Source of the DNA: Hyphomicrobiales bacterium
Lineage (GTDB): Bacteria; Pseudomonadota; Alphaproteobacteria; Rhizobiales; Rhizobiaceae
DNA: 64,000 nt
Assembly: GCA_900468535.1 (NCBI GenBank)
Contig: UBTY01000021.1
Span: 98,036 to 162,035 of the forward strand
Direction of reading: 5' to 3'
Part shown: in pieces, positions 16,806 through 25,235 of the stretch
Layout: each line of letters starts with the position of its first letter
Position numbering within the stretch: position 1 is the stretch's first letter
Program-made: the position numbers and the translations under genes
Notes under the pieces: generated by a model
Seen by the model: the letters and a program-made list of their open reading frames with translations, nothing else
Databases searched by the model: none
What the model was told of the DNA's origin: nothing

Positions 16806-17825
16806 TCAGGCGCTGCCGCGAAGCTCTACGTGTGGCTCTATCAACAGATGCCGCGCTTCCTGACGCCCGTCGATGCGCCCCATTAGAACTTCGGATGCGG
16901 TTCGGCCAAGCTGAACCGCATTCTGGTCCACGCTGGTGAGGCCCACGAGCGGAATGGCGGCCATCGGCGAGTTGTCGTAACCGATGATCGCGAGATCCTC
17001 CGGAACCCGGATCCCGCTGGTTCTGGCAGCGTTGATCAACGGTACGGCGTCGAGGTCCGACCAGACAAAAACCGCTCTCGGGCGATCCGTCGTCGCAAGA
17101 AAATCCCTGATCGCTGCCTCGCGGTTTTCGGCAACGGGCGGCAATCGGATGATACGGCTTTCCAGCCCCGCCTGTTTCATAGCCTCCACGTATCCCATCT
17201 CGCGTTGAAGCGCGACGACCGTCGACGGGGAATCGAGAAAGTCGTAACCGAGCATCGCTATGTCCCGGTAGCCTTGCTTCACTGCGACCTCAACCGCGAG
17301 AGCGGCCCCCTTGCGATCGTCGGAATTCACGGTGTCGTAGGTTTGGGCATGTGGTTCGTGATGGGCGATGACGGCGATTGGAATTTGGCGGGCATAGCGC
17401 TCCAGCACCTTGCCGGAGATGCGTGGCGCGATGATCAACACGCCATCCATCCGGTTGTCGATCATCGACTCGATCATCGATGCCTCGATCGGGCTTGCCG
17501 AACGACCGATACCGATCAGCGACTTGTATCCATTGTCAGACAGCATCGTATTGGCGCTCTCGATCACACCCGCAAGGAACGGATTCGACAGTTCGATGAC
17601 GAGGATGCCGATCGTGTAGGTTCGCCCGCGCATCCCGCGCGCGGCGACCGAAGGCCGGTAGTTCAGTTTCTCGATCGAGGCTTCCACCTTGTTCCGCAGG
17701 ACCTCGCTGACGCCGTACGCGTTACGAAGGACCTTGGACACCGCCGCAACGGAAACGCCGGCGTCTTGTGCCACATGGCGGATCGTGACCCGCTCCTGTG
17801 TCGCGGTAACAATTTGATTTTTCAT
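16806..17825 (-). CDS. LacI-family transcriptional regulator of rhamnoside use
   Basis: A 339-residue LacI/GalR repressor. The N-terminal helix-turn-helix is VTIRHVAQDAGVSVAAVSKVLR, followed by the hinge helix region NYRPSVAARGMRG and a periplasmic-binding-like effector domain (IGILVIELSNPFLAGV, PEDLAIIGYDNS). The start at 17825 is chosen because it places about 13 residues before the DNA-binding domain; the longer frame up to 18041 has no family match. It diverges from the GH78 rhamnosidase gene, so it likely controls that operon through the tandem repeat at 17897-17924, releasing DNA when a rhamnose-containing ligand binds. Confidence 0.92.
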   Translation of the reverse strand: MKNQIVTATQERVTIRHVAQDAGVSVAAVSKVLRNAYGVSEVLRNKVEASIEKLNYRPSVAARGMRGRTYTIGILVIELSNPFLAGVIESANTMLSDNGYKSLIGIGRSASPIEASMIESMIDNRMDGVLIIAPRISGKVLERYARQIPIAVIAHHEPHAQTYDTVNSDDRKGAALAVEVAVKQGYRDIAMLGYDFLDSPSTVVALQREMGYVEAMKQAGLESRIIRLPPVAENREAAIRDFLATTDRPRAVFVWSDLDAVPLINAARTSGIRVPEDLAIIGYDNSPMAAIPLVGLTSVDQNAVQLGRTASEVLMGRIDGRQEARHLLIEPHVELRGSA

Positions 17826-17896
17826 TCTTAAATGTCTCAATCCCCGGTTCCGAAAAATTATACGCACAAAATGCTTGCGCGGCAATCTGGAATGTA

Positions 17897-17924
17897 GAAT
17901 GATATACATAGAACGATACACAAA
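17897..17924. promoter_or_regulatory. 14-bp tandem direct repeat in LacI/rhamnosidase promoter
   Basis: GAATGATATACATA (17897-17910) and GAACGATACACAAA (17911-17924) match at 11 of 14 positions and are directly adjacent. They lie 45-72 bases before the rhamnosidase start in the divergent promoter. This is not the usual symmetric LacI operator, so the role is a guess from position. Confidence 0.35.
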
Positions 17925-17968
17925 AGGATAGATCTGCTGGTTGACCGGCGATCGAGGGAGGTTTCGTG

Positions 17969-20302
17969 ATGAAGATTGTGACTGGCCACAGCGATGCTGT
18001 GGACAACGGCGCTGGCGGCTCGCTATTTCAGTTTTCTGCATCGATGATTGCGCCGCAGTGCGATGCCGGCCAAGGCACCGCCGGCACGTTCGTTGCCCGC
18101 GAATTTGAACTCGACGCCGTGCCGTCTTCGGCTACTGTGCGCATTTCCGCACTTGGCCTCTACCGCGCCTACGTCAACGGACAGCGCATCGGCGATGATC
18201 TGCTGACCCCCGGCTGGACCTGCTATGACGACCGGATCGCCTACCAGACTTATGACATCGCCAAAGCACTGCGACCTGGCAGCAACCGGATCGAAATCTG
18301 GCTCGGCGATGGATGGTATCGCAGCCAGCTGATGTGGGCATTGAACCCCGTATTCAACTGCTGGGGCGACCGCACGGCAGGGATCGCCGAAATCAGCGCA
18401 GACGGAATGACACTACTGAAGACGGACGAACGTTGGACCAGCGGATTTACGCCGGTCACGCAAAACGGCATTTATTTCGGTGAGAACTTCGACGCCCGGA
18501 TCCGCCCGCAAGATACCAGCGGCGTCGAGATCCTTGCCTTCGACAGGCAGTTGCTTGTCCCCCATGAGACGAAGGGCGTCAAGGAACTTGCCGGGCGCGC
18601 ACCTGTGGATCAGTGGGTCGAAACCGATGGCCGTACCGTTTACGACTTCGGACAGAACGCCGGGGCTTACATTCGACTTCGCCTGAAAGGCGACGCCGGT
18701 GCCACCGTCCGGGTTGAACATTCCGAGGTTCTTGGACCCGACCGCTTTTTCGACAACCGCAACTATCGCAGCGCCCGCGCCGAACTCATCTACACGCTGG
18801 CCGGCGAAGGCGAGGAAGTTTACGCTCCTGTCTTCACCTTCATGGGCTTCCGCTACGCACGCATCACCGTCACCGGACGGGCTGAGCTCGTCAGCATCGC
18901 CATGGTGCCAATCTCATCCGTGCCGGTCGCGGCAGGCGGGTTCACGTCCGGGGTTGCCGCCGTCAACAAGCTCGTCGAGAATACGATCTGGTCGCAGCGA
19001 TCGAACTTCATCGAAATCCCGACGGATTGCCCGCAGCGTGACGAGCGGCTTGGTTGGACCGGCGACGCACAGGTCTTTGCCGGCACTGCATGCTGGCTGG
19101 CCGACAGTGGTTCGTTCCTGAAGAAATACCTTCGCGACGTCATGCACGACCAGCGCGCGGATGGTGCGGTCCCGCATTTCTCTCCAGACCCGACCCGGCT
19201 TCATCCGATCGATGGACGGGGCGACTGGGCAGGTTCAACAGGCTGGGGCGATGCGATCGTCATCATCCCGTGGCAGCTCTACCTGCACTACGGCGACGTG
19301 TCTGTTTTGGAAGAGTGCTTCCCGGCCATGCTGCGGTGGCTAGACTACCTCTGGGGCATCTCCGACGGTCCGATCATCCGCCCGCCTGCGGTATGGGGTG
19401 ATCACGGCTTTACCTTCGGTGACTGGCTGCAACCCGTTGGCGACAACCGCAAGCCACGACCGACCGTTGCCGACGATTGCGCCGCAACGCTCTATCACTT
19501 CATTTCGACCGAACTGACGGCGAAGATTGCCGGCATTCTCGGCAAGAAATCCGACGCCTCTCGTCTCGATGGTCGCGCCCAGGACATCAGGTCGGCGTTC
19601 AAGAACGAGTTCTTCTCGCCGTCTGGCCGTATCGCCCACAACGACCAGACCTCGTGGGCTCTCGCGTTCCTCTACGGTTTGGTTCCAGCTGAATACGAAG
19701 AGGCAGGACGCGCCTATTTCCGCCGGGTCTCCGAGGAGACCGACGGCGTCATCGGGACCGGCTTCATCGGCACTCCGGCCCTGCTGCCGGCCCTGACCCG
19801 GCTTGGCATGCTGGACCTGGCGGAGAAGATGTTCCTCAACCGCAAGGTTCCCGGCTGGCTCTATCAGGTCGAGCGCGGCGCTACCTCCATCTGGGAGCGA
19901 TGGGACGCGCTTGCCGAGGACGGCACGATCTACGATCCCGACATGAACAGCTACAACCACTATGCCTACGGCGCAGTCTGCCAGTGGTTGTTCGAGGATG
20001 TCGCCGGCATCAAGCCGCTGGAGGACAAGCCGGGCTTCGAAGAGATCGCTTTCGATCCGGCAATCCTGCCGACGCTCTCGCCGGTCTCGGCATGGCACGA
20101 TACGCGCTTCGGGCGGATCGAGGCGGGATGGTCGTTGGAAGGCAGCAATGTAACCTGCCGCCTTTCCTTGCCCGAAGGCGTCACCGCGCGCTTGAAGGGC
20201 AGCGATGACCGCAAGCAGTTGACAGCAGACGGTAGAGTGGTCGAACCAGCACAAGAGCTCAAGCTCGGCCAGGGAGAGCATACGATCACGTTTTCGATTT
20301 GA
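17969..20302 (+). CDS. GH78 family alpha-L-rhamnosidase
   Basis: A 777-residue glycoside hydrolase removing terminal alpha-L-rhamnose from rhamnosides. The N-terminal rhamnosidase domain shows LYRAYVNGQRIGDDLLTPGW; the (alpha/alpha)6 barrel contains the catalytic-site signature DCPQRDERLGWTGDAQ (about residues 350-365), then GDWAGSTGWGDA and WGDHGFTFGDW, and a C-terminal beta domain follows. No signal peptide is seen, so it acts in the cytoplasm on imported glycosides. GTG at 17966 and ATG at 17969 are both possible; GGGAGG (17956-17961) spaces better to the ATG. It is first in an operon with a CUT1 importer, which would bring the substrate in intact. Confidence 0.92.
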   Translation: MKIVTGHSDAVDNGAGGSLFQFSASMIAPQCDAGQGTAGTFVAREFELDAVPSSATVRISALGLYRAYVNGQRIGDDLLTPGWTCYDDRIAYQTYDIAKALRPGSNRIEIWLGDGWYRSQLMWALNPVFNCWGDRTAGIAEISADGMTLLKTDERWTSGFTPVTQNGIYFGENFDARIRPQDTSGVEILAFDRQLLVPHETKGVKELAGRAPVDQWVETDGRTVYDFGQNAGAYIRLRLKGDAGATVRVEHSEVLGPDRFFDNRNYRSARAELIYTLAGEGEEVYAPVFTFMGFRYARITVTGRAELVSIAMVPISSVPVAAGGFTSGVAAVNKLVENTIWSQRSNFIEIPTDCPQRDERLGWTGDAQVFAGTACWLADSGSFLKKYLRDVMHDQRADGAVPHFSPDPTRLHPIDGRGDWAGSTGWGDAIVIIPWQLYLHYGDVSVLEECFPAMLRWLDYLWGISDGPIIRPPAVWGDHGFTFGDWLQPVGDNRKPRPTVADDCAATLYHFISTELTAKIAGILGKKSDASRLDGRAQDIRSAFKNEFFSPSGRIAHNDQTSWALAFLYGLVPAEYEEAGRAYFRRVSEETDGVIGTGFIGTPALLPALTRLGMLDLAEKMFLNRKVPGWLYQVERGATSIWERWDALAEDGTIYDPDMNSYNHYAYGAVCQWLFEDVAGIKPLEDKPGFEEIAFDPAILPTLSPVSAWHDTRFGRIEAGWSLEGSNVTCRLSLPEGVTARLKGSDDRKQLTADGRVVEPAQELKLGQGEHTITFSI

Positions 20303-20308
20303 CAGGTA

Positions 20309-20330
20309 GCCTGCGGACCCGTCCGCAGGC
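20309..20330 (+). other. Intergenic hairpin before the binding-protein gene
   Basis: GCCTGCGGAC (20309-20318) and GTCCGCAGGC (20321-20330) form a perfect 10-bp stem, with no T-run after it. It sits between the rhamnosidase and binding-protein genes. Such structures often stabilise or partly separate expression of a binding-protein message. Confidence 0.6.
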
Positions 20331-20372
20331 GCGCAGCCCCATCATTCCGGTCTTCAAGAGGAGGAAACGACT

Positions 20373-21647
20373 ATGAGAATGACGAAGTGCAGCATCCTTG
20401 CCGCAACCATGGTTTCGCTCGCAGCCAGCGTCGCCCATGCCGACGTGACGCTCAGCGTCCTGATTGACACCAATCCCGAGACGATCGCCTCGTTCGACGC
20501 CGTCTCCAAGGCCTACACGGAGAAGCATCCCGATGTGACCTTCGACGTCGAGCAGCGCGCCGGCGGATCGGAAGGCGACAACATCGTCAAGACGCGCCTC
20601 GCAACCGGCGAAATGGCCGACATCTTCCAGTACAACAGCGGCTCGCTCTTTCAGGCGCTGAAGCCGCAGGAAACGATGGCCGACCTCTCCGACCTCCCTT
20701 CCGAGGCGGGCATTCTCGATAGCTTCAAAAAGGTCGTTACGGGTCCGGACGGCCATGTGCGCGGGATTCCGTTCGGTCCGGCCATGGGTGGCGGCATCTT
20801 CTACAATCGCAAGATCTACGCCGAGCTCGGCCTGACCCCGCCCAAGACCTGGGCCGAGTTCATGGCCAACAACGAGAAGATCAAGGCAGCCGGCAAGGTC
20901 GCTGTCGCCCAGACTTACGGGACGACGTGGACATCGCAATTGTTCGTCCTTGCCGACTTCTACAATGTCCAGGCGGAAGTCCCGAATTTTGCGGCCGATT
21001 ACACCGCAAACAAGATCAAGTATGCCAACACACCGGCTGCCCTCAACGGCTTCGAACACCTCGAAGAGGTAGCCAAAGCAGGTCTGTTCAACGCCGATTT
21101 CGGTGCTGCAACCTTCGATGACGGCATGCGCATGGTCGCGACCGGCGAAGCTGCGCACTATCCGAACCTGACTTTCGGGATCGGCAACGTTCAGCAGAAC
21201 TTCCCCGACAACCTCAAGGATCTGGGCTTCTTTGCCCAGCCCGGAGCCGACGCCAGCAAGAACGGCCTGACGGTCTGGATGCCGGCAGCACTCTACGTCT
21301 CGTCTAAGTCGCAGAATGTCGAAGAGGCAAAGAAATTCCTGGACTTCATCGCCTCCAAGGAAGCCTGCGATCTGATGGCCAAGGCCGTTCCGTCGGGCCC
21401 GTATCTGGTCAAGGGATGCGAACTTCCGAAGGACATTCCGCCTGTTGTGGCTGACATGCTCCCCTACTTCGAGACGGAAGGCCGCACCGGACCCGCGCTT
21501 GAATTCCTGTCGCCGGTCAAGGGACCCGCACTGGAACAGATCACCGTAGAAGTCGGAACGGGCATTCGCTCGGCGAAGGACGCCGCCGCCCTCTACGACC
21601 AGGATGTCGAGAAGCAGGCCAAGCAGCTCGGCCTGCCGAACTGGTAA
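20373..21647 (+). CDS. CUT1 sugar ABC transporter substrate-binding protein
   Basis: Periplasmic solute-binding protein of 424 residues in the extracellular solute-binding family 1 (MalE-like). It has a Sec signal peptide cleaved near VAHA-DV, then the family features VEQRAGGSEGDNIVKTRLATGEMADIFQ and WMPAALYVSSKSQNVEEAKKFLDF. A GAGGAGG ribosome site precedes the ATG. It follows the GH78 gene and precedes two permeases and an ATPase, so it probably binds an oligosaccharide or glycoside with rhamnose. The ligand is inferred only. Confidence 0.93.
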   Translation: MRMTKCSILAATMVSLAASVAHADVTLSVLIDTNPETIASFDAVSKAYTEKHPDVTFDVEQRAGGSEGDNIVKTRLATGEMADIFQYNSGSLFQALKPQETMADLSDLPSEAGILDSFKKVVTGPDGHVRGIPFGPAMGGGIFYNRKIYAELGLTPPKTWAEFMANNEKIKAAGKVAVAQTYGTTWTSQLFVLADFYNVQAEVPNFAADYTANKIKYANTPAALNGFEHLEEVAKAGLFNADFGAATFDDGMRMVATGEAAHYPNLTFGIGNVQQNFPDNLKDLGFFAQPGADASKNGLTVWMPAALYVSSKSQNVEEAKKFLDFIASKEACDLMAKAVPSGPYLVKGCELPKDIPPVVADMLPYFETEGRTGPALEFLSPVKGPALEQITVEVGTGIRSAKDAAALYDQDVEKQAKQLGLPNW

Positions 21648-21660
21648 CCTCCCAGCCGGT

Positions 21661-21688
21661 CCCCCGCCTGACCTCAGTCAGGTGGGGG
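21661..21688 (+). other. Hairpin between binding-protein and permease genes
   Basis: CCCCCGCCTGAC (21661-21672) pairs with GTCAGGTGGGGG (21677-21688), including one G-U pair, with a CTCA loop. Position and lack of a T-run suggest a structure that raises binding-protein over permease expression. Confidence 0.65.
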
Positions 21689-21706
21689 AAGCTTCAAGGT
21701 ATCCCC

Positions 21707-22567
21707 ATGACCCGCAAATCGCCTTATCCCTACTGGTTCGTGTTGCCGGCCGCGGTCGTATTCACGGTCCTCTTTCTCGCCCCGACGATTGCCTCGTTCT
21801 GGTTCAGCTTGACCCGCTGGGACCTTTTCAGCACGCAGTTCATCGGGTTTGAGAACTACCGACAGTTCTTTCGCGAACCCTTCCTGATCCAGGGGCTTAT
21901 AAACACGGTCATCTACGCGATCCTGACCTCAGGCACGAAGACGGTCCTTGGACTGCTTCTGGCAGTGCTGTTGACGTCAGGAATATGGGCGCAAGGCCTG
22001 CTTCGGACGGTAATCTTCTTTCCCGTGCTCGTCTCGACGATCGGCGTCGGGATCACCTTTTCCGTGCTCATGCACCCAACCCGCGGGATCATCAATGTCG
22101 CCCTGGCCGCGATCGGGATACATGGCCCGGGCTGGCTCACCGATCCGGCGCTGGCGCTCTACTCGATCGTATTCGTCGATCTCTGGAAAGGGATCGGACT
22201 GGCCGCGGTCATCTTTATCGCCGGACTTGCGTCGATCAGCCCCGATTACTACGAGGCCGCAAGGATCGACGGCGCGACCCGCCGACAAATGTTCTTCCGG
22301 GTTACCGTGCCGCTGGTGAAACCGGCCACCGTGACCGTTGTCACACTGTCGCTTATCGGCGGGCTGCGCAGTTTCGACCTGATATGGGCGATGACCCGCG
22401 GCGGTCCGGGTTTTTCCTCGGACGTGCTGGCGAGCGTGATCTACAAGCAGTATCAGGCTGGCTTCTACGGCCTCTCGACGGCCGGCAACGTCATCCTGTT
22501 TCTCCTGATCGCCTTGATCGTGCTGCCGATGACGGCATGGTTCAATCGCAAGGAGGTGGACCTATGA
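21707..22567 (+). CDS. CUT1 sugar ABC transporter permease (MalF type)
   Basis: Inner-membrane permease of 286 residues with six predicted membrane spans; the first begins WFVLPAAVVFTVLFLAPTIA. The EAA loop that docks the ATPase is visible as YYEAARIDGATRRQMFFRVTVPLVKP. It overlaps the next permease gene by four bases (ATGA). It forms a heterodimer with that protein to import the ligand of the binding protein at 20373-21647. Confidence 0.93.
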   Translation: MTRKSPYPYWFVLPAAVVFTVLFLAPTIASFWFSLTRWDLFSTQFIGFENYRQFFREPFLIQGLINTVIYAILTSGTKTVLGLLLAVLLTSGIWAQGLLRTVIFFPVLVSTIGVGITFSVLMHPTRGIINVALAAIGIHGPGWLTDPALALYSIVFVDLWKGIGLAAVIFIAGLASISPDYYEAARIDGATRRQMFFRVTVPLVKPATVTVVTLSLIGGLRSFDLIWAMTRGGPGFSSDVLASVIYKQYQAGFYGLSTAGNVILFLLIALIVLPMTAWFNRKEVDL

Positions 22568-23388
22568 ACCGCCGTCAGCTTTACACCGGCATCACGGCGC
22601 TGCTTGCCTCCGGCGTGATCTTCGTGCTGCCGTTCCTTTTCATCTTCGTCACGGCTGCCAAGACCAAGCAGGACGCAGCGACGCTGACCTTCAGCCTGCC
22701 CCGCGAATGGCATCTCTGGCAGAATTTCATGGAGGTTGTGCAGACTCGCAACTATATGCTTCTGCTCGCCTACTTCAACTCGACCGTCATCACGGTGGTC
22801 GCGGTCACGCTGCTCGTGCTGTTCGGCGCCATGGTTGGCTACGTCCTGCAACGCCGTCCTTCGCGCTGGAATACCGTGATCTACGGGGCCGTTCTTGCTG
22901 GCCTCATGATCCCTCCGGCCGTTGTCCCGACCATCTGGGTCCTGCAATCGCTCGGACTGTTCAAGACGATCTCGGGGATGATCCTCATTCAGGTCGCCTA
23001 TGGCCTTGCTTTTACCGTGCTGCTGTTTCGCAGTTTCATCGCCACCATTCCACGTGACCTCGATGAAGCCGCCATCATCGACGGCGCAAAGCCTCTGCAG
23101 ATCTTCTTCCGGGTCGTCCTGCCACTTCTGAAACCGGTCACGGTGACAGTCATCGTCGTGCAGTCCATCGCGATCTTCAACGATTTCACGAACCCGCTCT
23201 ACTACCTGCCGGGTCGCGAGAACGTGACGGTGCAGTTGACGCTCTATAACTTCCAGGGGCAGTTCCAGACCCAGTTCAATCTCCTCTTCATGAACATCCT
23301 GCTGGTCACCATTCCGCCCCTCATCGTTTTCGTATTTTTCAACCGGCAGATCGTGGCAGGCATGACTGCCGGCGCCGTGAAGGGATAA
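22564..23388 (+). CDS. CUT1 sugar ABC transporter permease (MalG type)
   Basis: Second permease subunit, 274 residues and six membrane spans, with the EAA loop LDEAAIIDGAKPLQIFFRVVLPLLKP and the usual MalG-type C-terminus ending GMTAGAVKG. The ATG at 22564 overlaps the previous stop, and the ATPase gene begins 4 bases after its end, so the importer genes are translationally linked. A longer open frame upstream is only a shadow of the first permease. Confidence 0.93.
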   Translation: MNRRQLYTGITALLASGVIFVLPFLFIFVTAAKTKQDAATLTFSLPREWHLWQNFMEVVQTRNYMLLLAYFNSTVITVVAVTLLVLFGAMVGYVLQRRPSRWNTVIYGAVLAGLMIPPAVVPTIWVLQSLGLFKTISGMILIQVAYGLAFTVLLFRSFIATIPRDLDEAAIIDGAKPLQIFFRVVLPLLKPVTVTVIVVQSIAIFNDFTNPLYYLPGRENVTVQLTLYNFQGQFQTQFNLLFMNILLVTIPPLIVFVFFNRQIVAGMTAGAVKG

Positions 23389-23391
23389 GTC

Positions 23392-24375
23392 ATGACATCA
23401 GTCGTTCTTGAAGATGTCCGCAAAAGCTTTGGCAGCCTCGACGTGATAAAGGGCGTCGATCTGACGATCGAGGCTGGCGAGTTCTGCGTGTTTGTCGGTC
23501 CTTCCGGCTGCGGAAAATCAACGCTGCTGCGCATCATCTCCGGCCTCGAAACGTCCACCTCGGGCAAGATCCTTATTGGTGGCAAGGATGTCACGGAAGC
23601 CGAGCCTTCCCAGCGCGGCATCGCCATGGTCTTTCAGTCCTATGCACTTTATCCGCATCTGACCGTGGCCGAGAATATCGGTTTCGGCCTGTCGCTCGCA
23701 CGCCGCCCGAAGGCCGAAATCGCCGAGAAGGTGAAGCAGACCGCAGACATCCTGCAGCTCTCGCATCTGCTCGATCGCAAGCCGAAGGCTCTCTCCGGCG
23801 GCCAGCGCCAGCGCGTAGCGATCGGCCGTGCCATCATCCGCAATCCACAGGTGTTCCTGTTCGACGAACCGCTTTCGAACCTCGACGCCTCGTTGCGTTC
23901 GCAGATGCGCCTCGAGCTCACGGAACTGCACGCGAAGCTCGGAGCCACGATGATCTATGTCACGCACGACCAGGTCGAGGCGATGACGATGGCCGACAAG
24001 ATCGTTGTCCTGAACGGCGGCAAGGTCGAGCAGGTCGGCAGTCCGATGACGCTCTACAACAACCCCGCTTCGCCCTTCGTCGCCGGCTTTATCGGCTCAC
24101 CGAAGATGAACCTCTTCGATGGCGAGATCGCGGAAAAAGAGGGCTGCAAGACCTACGGCATCAGGCCTGAGCACATTACGCTTTCGGAAAACGAGGGGAA
24201 ATGGCGCGGAAAGGTCAGGCATATCGAAAGGCTCGGCGCCGACACGGTGGTTTTTCTGGACGCCGATCGGCTGCCGTCTCTCGTCGCCAGAACGGATGGA
24301 GATCGGCCGCTGTCGATCGGCCAGACGCTCTTTGCCTCGCCAGTTCAAGGAAAAGAACACCGGTTCTCTCAATAG
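23392..24375 (+). CDS. CUT1 sugar ABC transporter ATP-binding protein (UgpC/MalK type)
   Basis: ATPase of 327 residues. Walker A is [10 protein letters not shown]-loop in [14 protein letters not shown], signature [14 protein letters not shown], Walker [14 protein letters not shown]-loop in [11 protein letters not shown]. The regulatory TOBE region is present but short ([15 protein letters not shown]), making the protein about 30 residues shorter than typical UgpC/MsmK. It closes the rhamnoside operon. A perfect hairpin follows at 24393-24421. Confidence 0.92.
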   Translation: MTSVVLEDVRKSFGSLDVIKGVDLTIEAGEFCVFVGPSGCGKSTLLRIISGLETSTSGKILIGGKDVTEAEPSQRGIAMVFQSYALYPHLTVAENIGFGLSLARRPKAEIAEKVKQTADILQLSHLLDRKPKALSGGQRQRVAIGRAIIRNPQVFLFDEPLSNLDASLRSQMRLELTELHAKLGATMIYVTHDQVEAMTMADKIVVLNGGKVEQVGSPMTLYNNPASPFVAGFIGSPKMNLFDGEIAEKEGCKTYGIRPEHITLSENEGKWRGKVRHIERLGADTVVFLDADRLPSLVARTDGDRPLSIGQTLFASPVQGKEHRFSQ

Positions 24376-24392
24376 CATCCACTGCTGGCGCC

Positions 24393-24421
24393 AAGGCTCC
24401 CAAAACTTGTTTGGGAGCCTT
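24393..24421. terminator. Hairpin terminator between convergent operons
   Basis: AAGGCTCCCAAA (24393-24404) and TTTGGGAGCCTT (24410-24421) form a perfect 12-bp stem with a 5-base loop. It separates the rhamnoside importer (ends 24375) from the polyamine block (ends 24446) and, with A/T-rich ends to the stem, could work in both directions. Confidence 0.8.
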
Positions 24422-24445
24422 GATACCGCCCGGCATCGAAGATCG

Positions 24446-24817
24446 TCAGATGACGGCTGTCGCGAGGATTTCGAGCCGGATGCCCGCGGACAAAAGGTTG
24501 GTGACTACGGTCGCCCGGACCGGGAATTTCTCTTTGAAAAACTCCCGGTACACCGCGTTGAAACCCGGCGCGTCGGTGCGATCGATCAGATAGACCTGAA
24601 CCTGTACGACATCGGATAGACCTCCCCCGGTAGCTTCAAGAGCCTGACGCAGGTTCAGAAGGGCTTGCCGCGTTTGCTCTTCGATACTGCCCGTCACCAG
24701 TTCGCCGGTTTCCGGTATTTTGGCGATATGGGCGGAGCGCACGATGCGACCAGCCTTGACGGTGCCGCTGAGAGGCGCTTTCGATGCAGTGATACCGGTT
24801 TGGACTTTCTCGAACAT
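24446..24817 (-). CDS. RidA family protein, tandem copy 1
   Basis: A 123-residue member of the RidA/YjgF/UK114 family, which hydrolyses reactive enamine/imine intermediates to ketones and ammonia. The conserved arginine is in FPVRATVV and the conserved C-terminal acidic residue in RLEILATAV, so it looks active. The start at 24817 gives the normal family length; upstream frame has no match. It is a paralogue of the next gene and is the last gene of the polyamine operon. It probably clears imines formed during amine breakdown. Confidence 0.9.
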   Translation of the reverse strand: MFEKVQTGITASKAPLSGTVKAGRIVRSAHIAKIPETGELVTGSIEEQTRQALLNLRQALEATGGGLSDVVQVQVYLIDRTDAPGFNAVYREFFKEKFPVRATVVTNLLSAGIRLEILATAVI

Positions 24818-24821
24818 CTGA

Positions 24822-25223
24822 TCAATTTCCCGACGGCTGGCCGGCGTTACCGAGCACCGCGTGAGCGAGAATTTCGATGCGAAGCCCCTCCGACAGGAGT
24901 TCCTTGACGACGACTGTCGCGCGTACGGGATAAGGCTCCTTGAAGAACTCGGCATAGACCTTGTTCATTCCCGCTGAATCCGTCTTCTCGACGAGAAAGA
25001 CCTGGACCTGCACGACATCCGCCAGCGTACCACCGGCCGCACGGATCGCGATATCGAGGTTCTGCAGCGTGCGGCGCGTCTGCATTTCAATATCGCCGAG
25101 CACAAGCTCACCGGTAACTGGATGCTCGGAAATATGAACCGACCAGACGAGATTACCGGCGCGAACCACTTCGCTGACCGGAATATCCGCCGGTTCTGAC
25201 CCGGTATCGATGACGTCAAACAT
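24822..25223 (-). CDS. RidA family protein, tandem copy 2
   Basis: A 133-residue RidA family deaminase with the conserved arginine in YPVRATVV and the C-terminal RIEILAHAV. It shares long stretches with its neighbour (for example DVVQVQV and EFFKE), showing a tandem duplication. AAGGAG precedes the ATG at 25223. It lies 12 bases after the acetylpolyamine amidohydrolase-like gene. Two adjacent paralogues suggest different imine substrates or a mixed trimer. Confidence 0.9.
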   Translation of the reverse strand: MFDVIDTGSEPADIPVSEVVRAGNLVWSVHISEHPVTGELVLGDIEMQTRRTLQNLDIAIRAAGGTLADVVQVQVFLVEKTDSAGMNKVYAEFFKEPYPVRATVVVKELLSEGLRIEILAHAVLGNAGQPSGN

Positions 25224-25235
25224 TATCTATTCTCC

